The notes: generated by a model from the sequence alone, not told the origin. A DNA stretch of 45,764 nt from an uncultured Flavobacteriaceae bacterium (GCA_937959395.1 CALGLR010000046.1:1-45764), one strand, 5' to 3'. Shown: positions 24,022 through 32,112, counted from the first letter of the stretch. Made by a program: numbers and translations.

Positions 24022-26916
24022 TTAAAATGAATACGATAAAGTTGCATTATAGTTTCTTGGACGTGCATATATTCCATTTTCATAACCTATTGCTGTATTT
24101 GCATCACCTCCAATTAAATACAACTCGTCTGTTAAGTTTTCAACACCTATGATAAATTCCCAGTGTTTTTTCGCATTAAATTTCAAAGAAGCATTTAGTG
24201 CTGTATGGCCATCATCAAAAACAAAATCACTGTTTTGAGCTTCAAAATCGACTCTTGATTTATAATGCCCATCTACCCTTGGAGTAAGATTACCAAAAGA
24301 AAGAGGAATTTTATACGACCCTCCAAAAGTTACTGTATGTTCTGGTGTTAAAATAAAGTTATCCTTTTCTGTTACTGTAACCCCTTCAATAAGATCTTTA
24401 TATTTTGCATCGATATAGCCATATCCAAAATTAATGAGAGCGGAAGTAGTAGGTAACCAAATTATTTCAGTTTCTACTCCTTTGATTTCGGCATCTCCCG
24501 CATTAGTTTGAAAAGTAGCTATAGAACCTGGTGGGTTGGCAGCGATTTGTAAATCGCTATAATCTGTATAAAAGAATGCGGTATTGAATCTGAGTTTTTG
24601 TAATTTAATTTTTGCTCCTAGTTCGTAAGCGGTAACCGTTTCTGGAGCAAATTGTGGTAAATCGCCATCACCATCACCATCAAAATCGTTAGACGGGTCT
24701 TCATAAAAAGAAGTATTCGTAACTCTCCATTCAAAGCCACCAGATTTAAATCCAGTTGAAACAGTTCCATATAAGTTTAATGCATCAGAAACTTTATAAG
24801 CCGTATTAAATCTCCAAGTCACCTGATCGAAGGTGTTTTCTTGCCATATTTTATCAAGTAAACGTCTTGGATTTGTATCGACATTGCGTATGCCGCCTGG
24901 AGCATTAGGAGTATCTCCTAGACTAATTGAAGGATCTCTGTAGGCATCTGGTCTGGCCTTTTTTATTTCGCTGGTATACCTTAATCCGCCTGTTAGTGCT
25001 AACTTATCTGTTACTTTATACGTTGCTTCTCCATAAATTGCATAATTGCTATTTTCGACTAAACCACCCAAAAAAACTGGATAAGCTGCATCTTGTAAAG
25101 CGCCTGTGAAGGACAAAAAATTGTCTACATCCTCTTTAAAATAAAATAGCCCAGTTACAAAATCAAGTTTATCGCTTGATTGGTTAAACCGAAAATCTGC
25201 ACTAAATTGATCTTGTTTATAAATGTCTCTGTTTTCAAAAATATTAAGAGGAGAACCATCAGTTTGTCTTGCAAATTCAGCATCTAAATTTCTATATGCT
25301 AAAATTAATTTTGCATCCGAATTCTCCCCCGTTTCATATTTAAGATTAACAGACGTACCCCAAGAATCAATATCGTTTTGCGAAAGAGAAGTCTCTCCAG
25401 TTTTAAAGGGACCAAAATTCCATCGCTCATCATAAATATCGGTTCCCGCTGTAATATCACCTGGCACATAACCAGAAGCTGTAGAAGTTACGGCAGGCCC
25501 TGCGTTAGTATTCCATAATTGGGGTAATAACCTGTCATCATGAAAAAATAAATTTTGTTCTGGAGCAGACTCTTCTCTTTCGGTTGCAAAATCAGCAATG
25601 AATTTCGCAGAAAATTTACTATTCGGATTTTTTAAGTTGAATTTGAGTCTACCACCATGCGAATTATCATTACCCAAATAAGAATCTTCTACAAATATTC
25701 TTTCTACATAGCCTCTTCTATTCCTTCGTATTAAATTTAATGTAAAACCAAGGTTTTCAGATACAGGTCCGCTCATTCTAAATGTAGCATCATTTCTTGA
25801 ATAGCTTCCTCCAGTAAAACTAGCTTTCCCTTTTAATTTATTTCCAGGATCATTTGAAGTTAGAGATATTGCGCCACCTATGGAATTTCTTCCAAAAAGT
25901 GTTCCTTGAGGACCTCTAATAACTTCTACACTTTTTAAATCGGCTAAATCTAAAACAGCACCAACCGTTCTGCCTAAATAAACTTCGTCGACATAAATAC
26001 CCACTCCAGGATCTGCTACGGGAACATAATCATTCTGACCAATTCCTCTAATATACACTACAGCTGCTGAGCTTGATCCAGATACAGTACCCGTTGTACT
26101 AAAAGTAAGATTAGGAGCGATATCTCCAACTCCAGCGATATTATTAACTCCCATTTCTTCTAAAACGACACCCTGAACTGCAGTAATAGAAATTGGAGTA
26201 TCCTGAACATTTTCTACTCTTTTTCTAGCGGTAACGACTATATCATCCAAAACAAAACCGCCTTCTTTTAAAACAATTCTTAATTTTTCAGAAGATGAAT
26301 TAATTTTCACCTCTGTAGATTCAAACCCAACATAAGAAATTGCTAATACGGCATTTATATTTGATACAGTGATTGAAAAGTTACCATCAAAATCTGTAAT
26401 AACCCCATTAGATGTTCCTTTTTCTATAACATTTGCACCAGATAAAGGTGTATTTTTATTATCTAAAACTTGCCCTTTAATTTCTAAATCTTGTATTTTT
26501 TTATTGCCGGTTTCCTTTGTCTTTTTTGAGTTTTCTTTTTGTTCTGCTTTTAGTCCTACTTTTTTTAGTAAAATTTTACGATTATCTATCTCAAAGGTGG
26601 TTTCAGAATTATTAAAAAGGGCTTTCAAGATGTCCTCAATTTTTTTCTTCTTAACTTTTAGAGTGACTTTGCGATCTAAATTAACTGCTTTAACATTAAA
26701 AATAAATTTAAACTCGGTTTGAGATTCAATTTCATTAATCACCTGCAATACCGTCACATTTTCCAAATCTAGAGACAATTTAGTATGCTGCGAATAATTA
26801 GTATTCGCCTGAATATTAAATACTCCAAAAAATATTAAAAATAAAGTTGCTCTTATTTTTAATAAAAACTTTAATTTCTTTCGAGGTTTACTCTCGAATT
26901 TCAACTTTTTGTTCAT
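24022..26916 (-). CDS. TonB-dependent receptor with STN signalling domain
   Basis: 964 residues. A signal region (residues about 20-38) is followed by the STN domain (about 45-118, LSLDLENVTVLQVINEI, FKFIFNVKAVNLDRKVTL), a carboxypeptidase-D-regulatory-like beta domain (about 143-222, IKGQVLDNKNTPLSGANVI), a TonB box region (DDIVVTARKR), the plug (IRGIGQNDYVP, VIRGPQGTLFGRNSIGGAI) and a barrel ending YNATLSYSF. STN talks to FecR, which is the next gene upstream, so ligand binding should trigger the ECF sigma factor. The plug and barrel are of the proteobacterial CirA/IroN-like type, not SusC, and no SusD is present. The ligand may be iron-siderophore or an organic compound. Confidence 0.95.
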   Translation of the reverse strand: MNKKLKFESKPRKKLKFLLKIRATLFLIFFGVFNIQANTNYSQHTKLSLDLENVTVLQVINEIESQTEFKFIFNVKAVNLDRKVTLKVKKKKIEDILKALFNNSETTFEIDNRKILLKKVGLKAEQKENSKKTKETGNKKIQDLEIKGQVLDNKNTPLSGANVIEKGTSNGVITDFDGNFSITVSNINAVLAISYVGFESTEVKINSSSEKLRIVLKEGGFVLDDIVVTARKRVENVQDTPISITAVQGVVLEEMGVNNIAGVGDIAPNLTFSTTGTVSGSSSAAVVYIRGIGQNDYVPVADPGVGIYVDEVYLGRTVGAVLDLADLKSVEVIRGPQGTLFGRNSIGGAISLTSNDPGNKLKGKASFTGGSYSRNDATFRMSGPVSENLGFTLNLIRRNRRGYVERIFVEDSYLGNDNSHGGRLKFNLKNPNSKFSAKFIADFATEREESAPEQNLFFHDDRLLPQLWNTNAGPAVTSTASGYVPGDITAGTDIYDERWNFGPFKTGETSLSQNDIDSWGTSVNLKYETGENSDAKLILAYRNLDAEFARQTDGSPLNIFENRDIYKQDQFSADFRFNQSSDKLDFVTGLFYFKEDVDNFLSFTGALQDAAYPVFLGGLVENSNYAIYGEATYKVTDKLALTGGLRYTSEIKKARPDAYRDPSISLGDTPNAPGGIRNVDTNPRRLLDKIWQENTFDQVTWRFNTAYKVSDALNLYGTVSTGFKSGGFEWRVTNTSFYEDPSNDFDGDGDGDLPQFAPETVTAYELGAKIKLQKLRFNTAFFYTDYSDLQIAANPPGSIATFQTNAGDAEIKGVETEIIWLPTTSALINFGYGYIDAKYKDLIEGVTVTEKDNFILTPEHTVTFGGSYKIPLSFGNLTPRVDGHYKSRVDFEAQNSDFVFDDGHTALNASLKFNAKKHWEFIIGVENLTDELYLIGGDANTAIGYENGIYARPRNYNATLSYSF

Positions 26917-27036
26917 GATTTTATAGTGTTAATTAATTTCCAATTTCTTTATCGAGTTCATTAAAGTCTTATAAGAAGAGATTAATACCGACTATTAGAT
27001 TTTTTTATTTCTTTTTCTCATTTATTCGTATAAGAA

Positions 27037-28197
27037 TTATTCTATGATTATTTTATTGTCATTAATTTCATAGTTCATTTGGTGTACTTTATTAAAATAA
27101 TGCAAGACATCATTAATTGTTTCGTTTTCTATTTCAAAACTCGCATTAAACGTTTCTTTTGCTAGTGCTTTATTATTATTTGTGATAATAACATTGTACT
27201 GGCGTTCAAGTGTTTTTGCAATTTTATCAAAAGGAGTATTTCTAAAAACGATAATTCCTTTAATCCAAGAAGTATATAATGACGTATTTACATTTTGAGT
27301 AGAAATGGTATGATTAGAAGTATTAAATGTTGCTTTAGACCCTGGTTTTAAAATAACATCCTGTTGGTCTTTCAATTTATTCTCTGAAGAATTTAAGCTA
27401 ACAGCTCCTTCTACTAAAACAATTTCCGTTTCAATATTATCTGGATAGTTAGATACATTAAATTTTGTTCCTAGTACTTTTACTTCAAGTCCTTGCGCCT
27501 CTATTAAAAATGGATGGTTTTCATCTTTAATAACATCAAAGAAAGCTTCTCCTTCCAGAAATACTTTACGAGAGTGTCCTGGAATAAATTTTATTGGATA
27601 TTTAATTGAACTTTCTGAGTTTAGAAAAATGTGAGTTCCATCAGACAAGACGATGTCGAAACGTTTTCCTTTCGGAATAGTTAAAGTATTGTATTTTAGA
27701 CTTTTAAATTCAATATCTTTACTATAAACCAATCGCGCTCCTTGTTGCTGCATTATGGTCTTACCAGAAACATCGGTTATATTAATATTTTTATCTGCCG
27801 AAATCACCTGTATATCTCCATTTTCTAATTTTAAGGTTATTGTTTTTTCATCGAGAGTTAATAGTGGTTCTCTCTTTTCAAAAAAAACGTGTTGAAATAA
27901 ATATCCTATTCCTAGAAACAGTAAAACAAGAGCTGCATATTTGTATAAAAGCTTAAATCGATTTCTATAATACTTGTTATTCTCTTTTCTAATTTCGGTT
28001 AGCAAGTTTTCTTTTATTTCGCCTAAATTAGAATCATTTAAACCTAATGTAATAGCATAGTGAGTCTTGATGTAATCTTTAAAAATAGATTCGTTACCCA
28101 GCTTTTTAATCCAGTCATTCAATACCTCTAAATCATTAATAGAGATAGATTTATGGAAGAATTTTATAATTAGTTTTTCTATTTCAGGAAAAATCAT
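27037..28197 (-). CDS. FecR-type anti-sigma factor (FecR + DUF4974)
   Basis: 386 residues. An N-terminal cytoplasmic sigma-binding segment (1-80) precedes one membrane helix (about 83-105, YKYAALVLLFLGIGYLF). The periplasmic FecR domain contains LTIPKGKRFDIVLSDGTHIFLNS, FIPGHSRKVFLEGEAFFDV and VLGTKFNVSNYPD, and DUF4974 closes the protein (ETFNASFEIENETINDVL). It holds the sigma factor until the STN domain of the receptor signals. It is upstream of the receptor gene on the same strand and divergent from the sigma gene by 86 bases. All parts expected of a FecR are intact. Confidence 0.97.
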   Translation of the reverse strand: MIFPEIEKLIIKFFHKSISINDLEVLNDWIKKLGNESIFKDYIKTHYAITLGLNDSNLGEIKENLLTEIRKENNKYYRNRFKLLYKYAALVLLFLGIGYLFQHVFFEKREPLLTLDEKTITLKLENGDIQVISADKNINITDVSGKTIMQQQGARLVYSKDIEFKSLKYNTLTIPKGKRFDIVLSDGTHIFLNSESSIKYPIKFIPGHSRKVFLEGEAFFDVIKDENHPFLIEAQGLEVKVLGTKFNVSNYPDNIETEIVLVEGAVSLNSSENKLKDQQDVILKPGSKATFNTSNHTISTQNVNTSLYTSWIKGIIVFRNTPFDKIAKTLERQYNVIITNNNKALAKETFNASFEIENETINDVLHYFNKVHQMNYEINDNKIIIE

Positions 28198-28283
28198 AAT
28201 ATTTATTATCTTATTACTTTGTAATACAAAACAGGATAAGAATACCCTAACTCTTTTATTAATTTTTTTAAAATTTTTTTAAG

Positions 28284-28874
28284 GTGAGTTTTAAGAATGA
28301 TTATACTTTAATAAAAGCTCTTAAAAAAGGAGAAGAAAAAGCGTATATATTTTTATTAGAGAAATATCATAAAAGACTTCATGCTTTTGCTTTTTCTTTA
28401 ATTGGTGATCATATTGTTGCAAAAGATATAGTACAAAATGTATTTTTAAAAACCTGGCAATTTCGAAAAAATTTAAATAGCAGTTGTTCGATTAAAAGTT
28501 TTTTATTTAAATCGATTTATAACGAATTCTTAAATACCTATAAAAAAAACAAATCGACAATGTTACTTCAATATAAGTATCTTGAGTCGTTATATGAAGT
28601 CGCAGAAGGTAGCAATGACTCCACTATAGAGGATATGATAGAAATTGTAAATAGAGAAATACAAAATCTTCCACCAAAGTGCAAAGAAGTTTTTATGTTA
28701 AGTAAAAAAGAAGGTTTGACAAATGCAGAAATATCTGAATTTCTCAATATTTCCATAAAAACAGTAGAAGCCCATATTACTAAATCTTTTTCCTTACTTC
28801 GTAAAAAACTTGGACATACAAATTTTACTATTATGTTTCTTGCGTTTATAAGTGAAAAAAATCAAGCAATTTAA
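28284..28874 (+). CDS. ECF sigma-70 factor (Bacteroidetes family 1 type)
   Basis: 196 residues with GTG start; no other start is possible before residue 90. Region 2 (about 20-90) includes AYIFLLEKYHKRLHAFAFSLIGDH and AKDIVQNVFLKTW, which bind the -10 element. Region 4 (about 130-180) has LPPKCKEVFMLSKKEGLTNAEISEFL and SIKTVEAHITKSF, the -35-reading helix-turn-helix. It directs polymerase to the receptor operon when released by FecR, which is encoded divergently 86 bases away. The three genes form a complete cell-surface signalling unit. Confidence 0.95.
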   Translation: MSFKNDYTLIKALKKGEEKAYIFLLEKYHKRLHAFAFSLIGDHIVAKDIVQNVFLKTWQFRKNLNSSCSIKSFLFKSIYNEFLNTYKKNKSTMLLQYKYLESLYEVAEGSNDSTIEDMIEIVNREIQNLPPKCKEVFMLSKKEGLTNAEISEFLNISIKTVEAHITKSFSLLRKKLGHTNFTIMFLAFISEKNQAI

Positions 28875-29002
28875 ACATAGTTTTAAAGTCGATTTTAGTA
28901 GTTAACACGGATATTATAATAAATTTGCTTCCTTGATTTCTATGACAATTGCAACTGATTTTAATAATTAGTTTGATTTTTACTAAGGTGAAAACTGGAA
29001 TA

Positions 29003-29027
29003 GTGACTTCGACTACGCTCAGCCAAC
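29003..29027 (+). repeat. Dispersed palindromic repeat, half copy
   Basis: GACTTCGACTACGCTCAGCC matches the arms at 23871-23937. It lies between the sigma factor gene and the duplicated tRNA segment. Confidence 0.65.
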
Positions 29028-29076
29028 AAAAACAATTGGTATTGATCCACGAAAACTGTAATAATTGATACTTAAT

Positions 29077-29222
29077 TATACTAACAAAAAAAGCGTCTCT
29101 TTTTTAGAGGAGCTTTTTGCTTTTAGGTGGAAGACCGGGTTCGAACCAGCGACTTTTGGTACCACAAACCTACGCTCTAACCAGTTGAGCTACAACCACC
29201 ATGTAACTTGCATTTTTGCAAT
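29077..29222 (-). repeat. 146-base tRNA-His segment, outer copy
   Basis: Aligns without gaps to 31989-32134. It covers terminator, tRNA-His and 22 bases upstream of the tRNA, and stops short of the promoter. The tRNA part differs at four positions, the terminator at more. It bounds the 29223-31988 islet on the left. Confidence 0.9.
29126..29200 (-). pseudogene. trnH: Decayed tRNA-His copy (anticodon GTG)
   Basis: 75 bases including the extra 5' G. Compared with the copy at 32038, it has four changes: one in the D loop, positions 28 and 42 of the anticodon stem (now A against A) and one T-stem C to T. The terminator hairpin after it also carries two mismatches. The -33/-7 promoter of the other copy is not included in the duplicated segment, and none is seen here. 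I read it as a non-functional duplicate; the anticodon is still GTG (29163-29165). Confidence 0.8.
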
Positions 29223-29264
29223 AATAAAAACGATATGATAAGATTATCAAACCGTTTTTATTAT
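29221..29264 (-). terminator. Nested palindrome, terminator of the Vps62-like gene
   Basis: Perfect 12-bp arms (ATAATAAAAACG and its complement, 29221-29232 and 29253-29264) enclose a second palindrome TGATAA-GA-TTATCA, with symmetric 3-base internal loops. On the minus strand it follows the stop at 29322 and ends in CGTTTTTATTAT. It begins at the exact edge of the duplicated tRNA segment. Confidence 0.75.
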
Positions 29265-29321
29265 TTTATGCTAATGAATATGTTTTTTAGCCCTTATATA
29301 GTAATCTAAATAATATATTTA

Positions 29322-30689
29322 TCAATCAAGAAGTGTATACCATTGACTTTGAAATGCTGGGCCAGCTGGAGAGCTAGCTCCCTTATAATCAACTTTAAAT
29401 AATGATGAATAATAAGGTTTGTACTTATAACTCTCTCCCCATCTACCATTAAACCACAACCAATTACAATTCTCACTTGGCATAGAGACAGAACCTGTAT
29501 TAATTAAATAATTCCAAGTAAGCCATTTAGGCCCTTCATTAGTATAATCATCTGGTTTTTTTCCTCTTGTAAATCTTCCAGCACTATTATAATTTGCATG
29601 AGAATCTAAAGCACTATAAATAATTGGATGTTGTGTTTTTTCATAAAAATTAATTTCGTCTACAGTAGTTTTTATCATATCCCCATGCTCAGAAAGATAC
29701 ATACTCGTAATTTTAGGTGACGAGATAGGGTTCTCTATATTTATAATAATATTTTCCCAATCTCCAATATGGTGCCCCATACTTAAATTAAATATTGTAG
29801 ACTCTAAATTTCCATTATTAGGATAAAAAAACCAATATTGAATATTCAAAGAACCATTAGGTTTTTCTAGAAAATGAACATAACATGGACTATTCGATTC
29901 TGTTCCTTTATTAATTAAAGGGTCTCCTTTTATTAAATTAGTATCTTTTAAAAAAAGAAAAAATTGATTTGAAGAATCTCCGCCTTTAGCTCCAGAAAAA
30001 CTACTATCACAGTATTGAGATGATAGCCATTTATAATCTGATCCTTTTGGACATACATTAGGAACTACAAATTGACTCTGTCTAGTTGTTCTGCAATTAT
30101 AAATACTTGAATCATCTTTTTTATACACCCCTTTTTCATAAAAAAATTCGTTTGTTCTAAAATATAAATCACAAGCATTTAAAAAAGTATCTACAGTTCC
30201 TGGTCTATAATTGTCTTTTGAATGTAAATAAATCATTGGCGCAAATTCCTCTGCGATTTTCATATACTGATTATATTTTGACTCTTCAATTATTGGATCT
30301 TTTGCATTCGTTTTTTTTGTGTTTATAGGCAATTGAGTTTCTAAATTTTCGGCATAAGATTCGCTTATTTCAACAATATATTTTTTATCTTTAACGGAAA
30401 CATTAATTAGTGTACTATTATACAAAACAGGATAAATTATTCCATATTTTGAATCGACCATTAAACTAAACTGTGTTTCAGATTTTTTATCTTTAACACT
30501 GAAGTTAATTATTCCAGTATATCCACAACCCCCTTCATTATTAACCCATATATTAATTTCTAAAGAACCATCTGGATCTATTGAATGTTCATCATGATTA
30601 TAAACCCCACAAACCTCTGTTAATTGTTTTACTTTTATATTCTCTTTCCTTTTATTTACGAATTTAAACGTCCCTATTGGATTTCCCAT
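29322..30689 (-). CDS. Vps62-like protein with N-terminal CG/WVNN domain
   Basis: 455 residues, no signal peptide, no membrane helix. Residues 1-75 form a small beta domain (FKFVNKRKENIKV, CGV at 27-29, WVNNEGGC with Cys55) shared with the next gene. From about residue 140 the protein matches Vps62 (DUF946-type) proteins: EFAPMIYLHSKDNYRPGTV, VHFLEKPNG, IQYWFFYPNNG, MGHHIGDWENIIINI, HPIIYSALDSHANY and GEGPKWLTW-like NEGPKWLTW. Vps62 domains occur in plants, fungi and bacterial secreted or toxin-like proteins, and their activity is not established. It is the second gene of a two-gene unit starting at 31152, inside the tRNA-His islet. Confidence 0.85.
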   Translation of the reverse strand: MGNPIGTFKFVNKRKENIKVKQLTEVCGVYNHDEHSIDPDGSLEINIWVNNEGGCGYTGIINFSVKDKKSETQFSLMVDSKYGIIYPVLYNSTLINVSVKDKKYIVEISESYAENLETQLPINTKKTNAKDPIIEESKYNQYMKIAEEFAPMIYLHSKDNYRPGTVDTFLNACDLYFRTNEFFYEKGVYKKDDSSIYNCRTTRQSQFVVPNVCPKGSDYKWLSSQYCDSSFSGAKGGDSSNQFFLFLKDTNLIKGDPLINKGTESNSPCYVHFLEKPNGSLNIQYWFFYPNNGNLESTIFNLSMGHHIGDWENIIINIENPISSPKITSMYLSEHGDMIKTTVDEINFYEKTQHPIIYSALDSHANYNSAGRFTRGKKPDDYTNEGPKWLTWNYLINTGSVSMPSENCNWLWFNGRWGESYKYKPYYSSLFKVDYKGASSPAGPAFQSQWYTLLD

Positions 30690-30702
30690 TTTAATATTAG
30701 TT

Positions 30703-31152
30703 TTAATTTATAATTATGTTATAAATACCATTTGGAGTAGGCTGAATTTGAAATCCAGAATTTGAATTTTCAGGATGCGGTCCAATCATTAAAAAATGTT
30801 GGTTATAATTTTCGCCTTTGCTCATATCTGGATGAGAATTAACTACATAACCTATTTCTGGCGAATTATTATCTGTCGGACTTTCACAAGCTATGTACAC
30901 ATCACTATTAAATAATGCTAGCATAATAGTCTCCTTTTTTCCAGAATTAGAAGTGATACTATATCTTAAATATCCCGAATTATCACACCCTCCACCATTA
31001 TTTATCCATACACTCCGAGGTATTGATTTTTCATTTGATTTAATCTTTGTCGGTTTTGCTTCATCAACTCCACAATTCTCTCCGCTCCGAGTAACTGTAA
31101 TAATTTCATTCCATTTATTTTCAAACTGAATAAGAGTAGTTGGTTTTCCCAT
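30703..31152 (-). CDS. Small CG/WVNN-domain protein, paralogue of the Vps62-like N-terminus
   Basis: 149 residues, no signal peptide. The first 75 residues align with the N-terminus of the downstream Vps62-like protein: MGxP start, IQFENKWNEIITV, CGV at 27-29, WINNGGGC with Cys56, GYLRYSI and IMLALFNSD. The two conserved Cys could form a disulfide or bind metal. The second half (residues 80-149) has no match that I recognise and ends TPNGIYNIIIN. The domain is beta-rich and slightly like aegerolysin-type or lectin-like folds, but I cannot name it. It is 13 bases upstream of the partner gene, so both are co-expressed. Confidence 0.75.
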   Translation of the reverse strand: MGKPTTLIQFENKWNEIITVTRSGENCGVDEAKPTKIKSNEKSIPRSVWINNGGGCDNSGYLRYSITSNSGKKETIMLALFNSDVYIACESPTDNNSPEIGYVVNSHPDMSKGENYNQHFLMIGPHPENSNSGFQIQPTPNGIYNIIIN

Positions 31153-31239
31153 AAATTTTAACTTTTATTATTAATTAATACTTAAATTTACTAAGTCTTA
31201 AATAAATATACGAACAAAAAAGGAGTTTTTAAACACTTT

Positions 31240-31257
31240 AGAACAAAAAAGTTCTAT
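31240..31257. promoter_or_regulatory. Palindromic operator candidate 1
   Basis: TAGAAC-AAAAAA-GTTCTA, a perfect 6-bp inverted repeat with the spacing of phage-repressor operators. It lies in the divergent gap between the HTH gene and the two-gene effector unit. Confidence 0.6.
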
Positions 31258-31294
31258 TTATATTGAATATAAATAACGATTATTTACATCCCAA

Positions 31295-31314
31295 AAATGA
31301 TCAGATAATCATTT
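31295..31314. promoter_or_regulatory. Palindromic operator candidate 2
   Basis: AAATGAT-CAGATA-ATCATTT, perfect 7-bp arms, ending seven bases before the start codon of the HTH gene. Binding here would block its translation start region or promoter. Confidence 0.55.
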
Positions 31315-31321
31315 ACTCATT

Positions 31322-31678
31322 ATGTATGATAAAATAAAAAAAATAATTAACGAAAAGCACTTAAATACAAGTGAATTTCTAAATATTACAAAAATCTCAA
31401 GAACTACTTTCTATGCTTTAAAAAAAGGCGAAACCGATAAACTCAATGCTAAATCTATAAGAAAAATAATACATGCTTTTCCAGAATATAGTTACGAATG
31501 GATGACAGAAACAGAACAAAAAAGAACAGACGTTGTTAAATCAGAACTAAGTATAAAAAAAATAGCCCTCTTTGTTACTGAAAACGAAGATGAATTGTTA
31601 GAGGATCCTTTGTTTAATTTTTGGCTAAATAATAAAATTAAAGATGGTGTCATAGAATTTTTGAAAAAACACGAGTAA
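31322..31678 (+). CDS. Small helix-turn-helix regulator of the islet
   Basis: 118 residues. The first 60 residues form a Cro/CI-like helix-turn-helix (YDKIKKIINEKHLNTSEFLN, then ISRTTFYALKKGETDKL and AKSIRKIIHAFPEYSYEWM). The C-terminal half is acidic and has ELLEDPLFNFWLNNKI, with no recognised domain; it may serve dimerisation. It is transcribed away from the effector pair, and the 169-base gap carries two palindromes, so it probably represses itself and the pair. No phage gene is nearby. A short antisense frame overlaps its 3' end. Confidence 0.82.
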   Translation: MYDKIKKIINEKHLNTSEFLNITKISRTTFYALKKGETDKLNAKSIRKIIHAFPEYSYEWMTETEQKRTDVVKSELSIKKIALFVTENEDELLEDPLFNFWLNNKIKDGVIEFLKKHE

Positions 31679-31778
31679 GCATTTTTTCTATAATCTCATC
31701 TTTTTCTTTACCTTCTTTTTTTAATTTGAGCAGTTTAATTTCATAAACCCCATCAAATAATTCATTTTTATATTTCAT
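31650..31778 (-). CDS. Possible 42-residue basic protein, antisense to the end of the HTH gene
   Basis: A minus-strand frame starting ATG at 31778 (MKYKNELFDGVYEIKLLKLK, then KKEGKEKDEIIEKML, ending FSKIL). A TAAAG stretch lies eight bases ahead. It overlaps the 3' end of the HTH gene by 29 bases. The composition is helical and Lys/Glu-rich. Existence is uncertain; no family is recognised. Confidence 0.35.
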   Translation of the reverse strand: MKYKNELFDGVYEIKLLKLKKEGKEKDEIIEKMLTRVFSKIL

Positions 31779-31999
31779 GTCAGCTTTAGTTAGAAACAAT
31801 CAATTAGGTAACTTTCTAAAACTATTTCAAAATATCTAATAATTAATTCTTTCGATATTAATTTAAAAGATTAGCTTCAAAACACTATTTAAAATAAGAT
31901 AAATAAACAGATGGTTAAAAATAGTAATTTATGTTTACTATAAATTACTATTTCATAAAACTTACAACTATTGAAATCTAACTATTTCTATACCAACAA

Positions 32000-32030
32000 A
32001 AAAAGCTTCTCTAAAAAAGAGAAGCTTTTT
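32000..32030 (-). terminator. Terminator of tRNA-His
   Basis: Perfect 13-bp stem (AAAAAGCTTCTCT and its complement) with a 5-base A loop, followed by T residues on the minus strand. Confidence 0.85.
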
Positions 32031-32037
32031 GCTTTTG

Positions 32038-32112
32038 GGTGGAAGACCGGGTTCGAACCGGCGACTTTCGGTACCACAAACCGACGCTCTAACCAGCTGA
32101 GCTACAACCACC
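32038..32112 (-). tRNA. trnH: tRNA-His (anticodon GTG)
   Basis: 75 bases including the extra 5' G paired to C73. The anticodon stem TCGGT/ACCGA closes loop TTGTGGT with GTG. The T arm GCCGG-TTCGAAC-CCGGT is intact. In the acceptor stem GTGGTTG faces CTTCCAC, so positions 5-68 and 6-67 are U-U; both copies share this. CCA is not encoded. A consensus promoter and a clean terminator flank it. Confidence 0.95.

Noticed and set aside
26369-26722. 117-codon plus-strand frame inside the TonB receptor gene
   Set aside because: Antisense to the STN and beta domains; no start signal and composition typical of a shadow frame.
29322-31678. Prophage
   Set aside because: Apart from a CI-like small regulator there is no integrase, capsid, tail or lysis gene.
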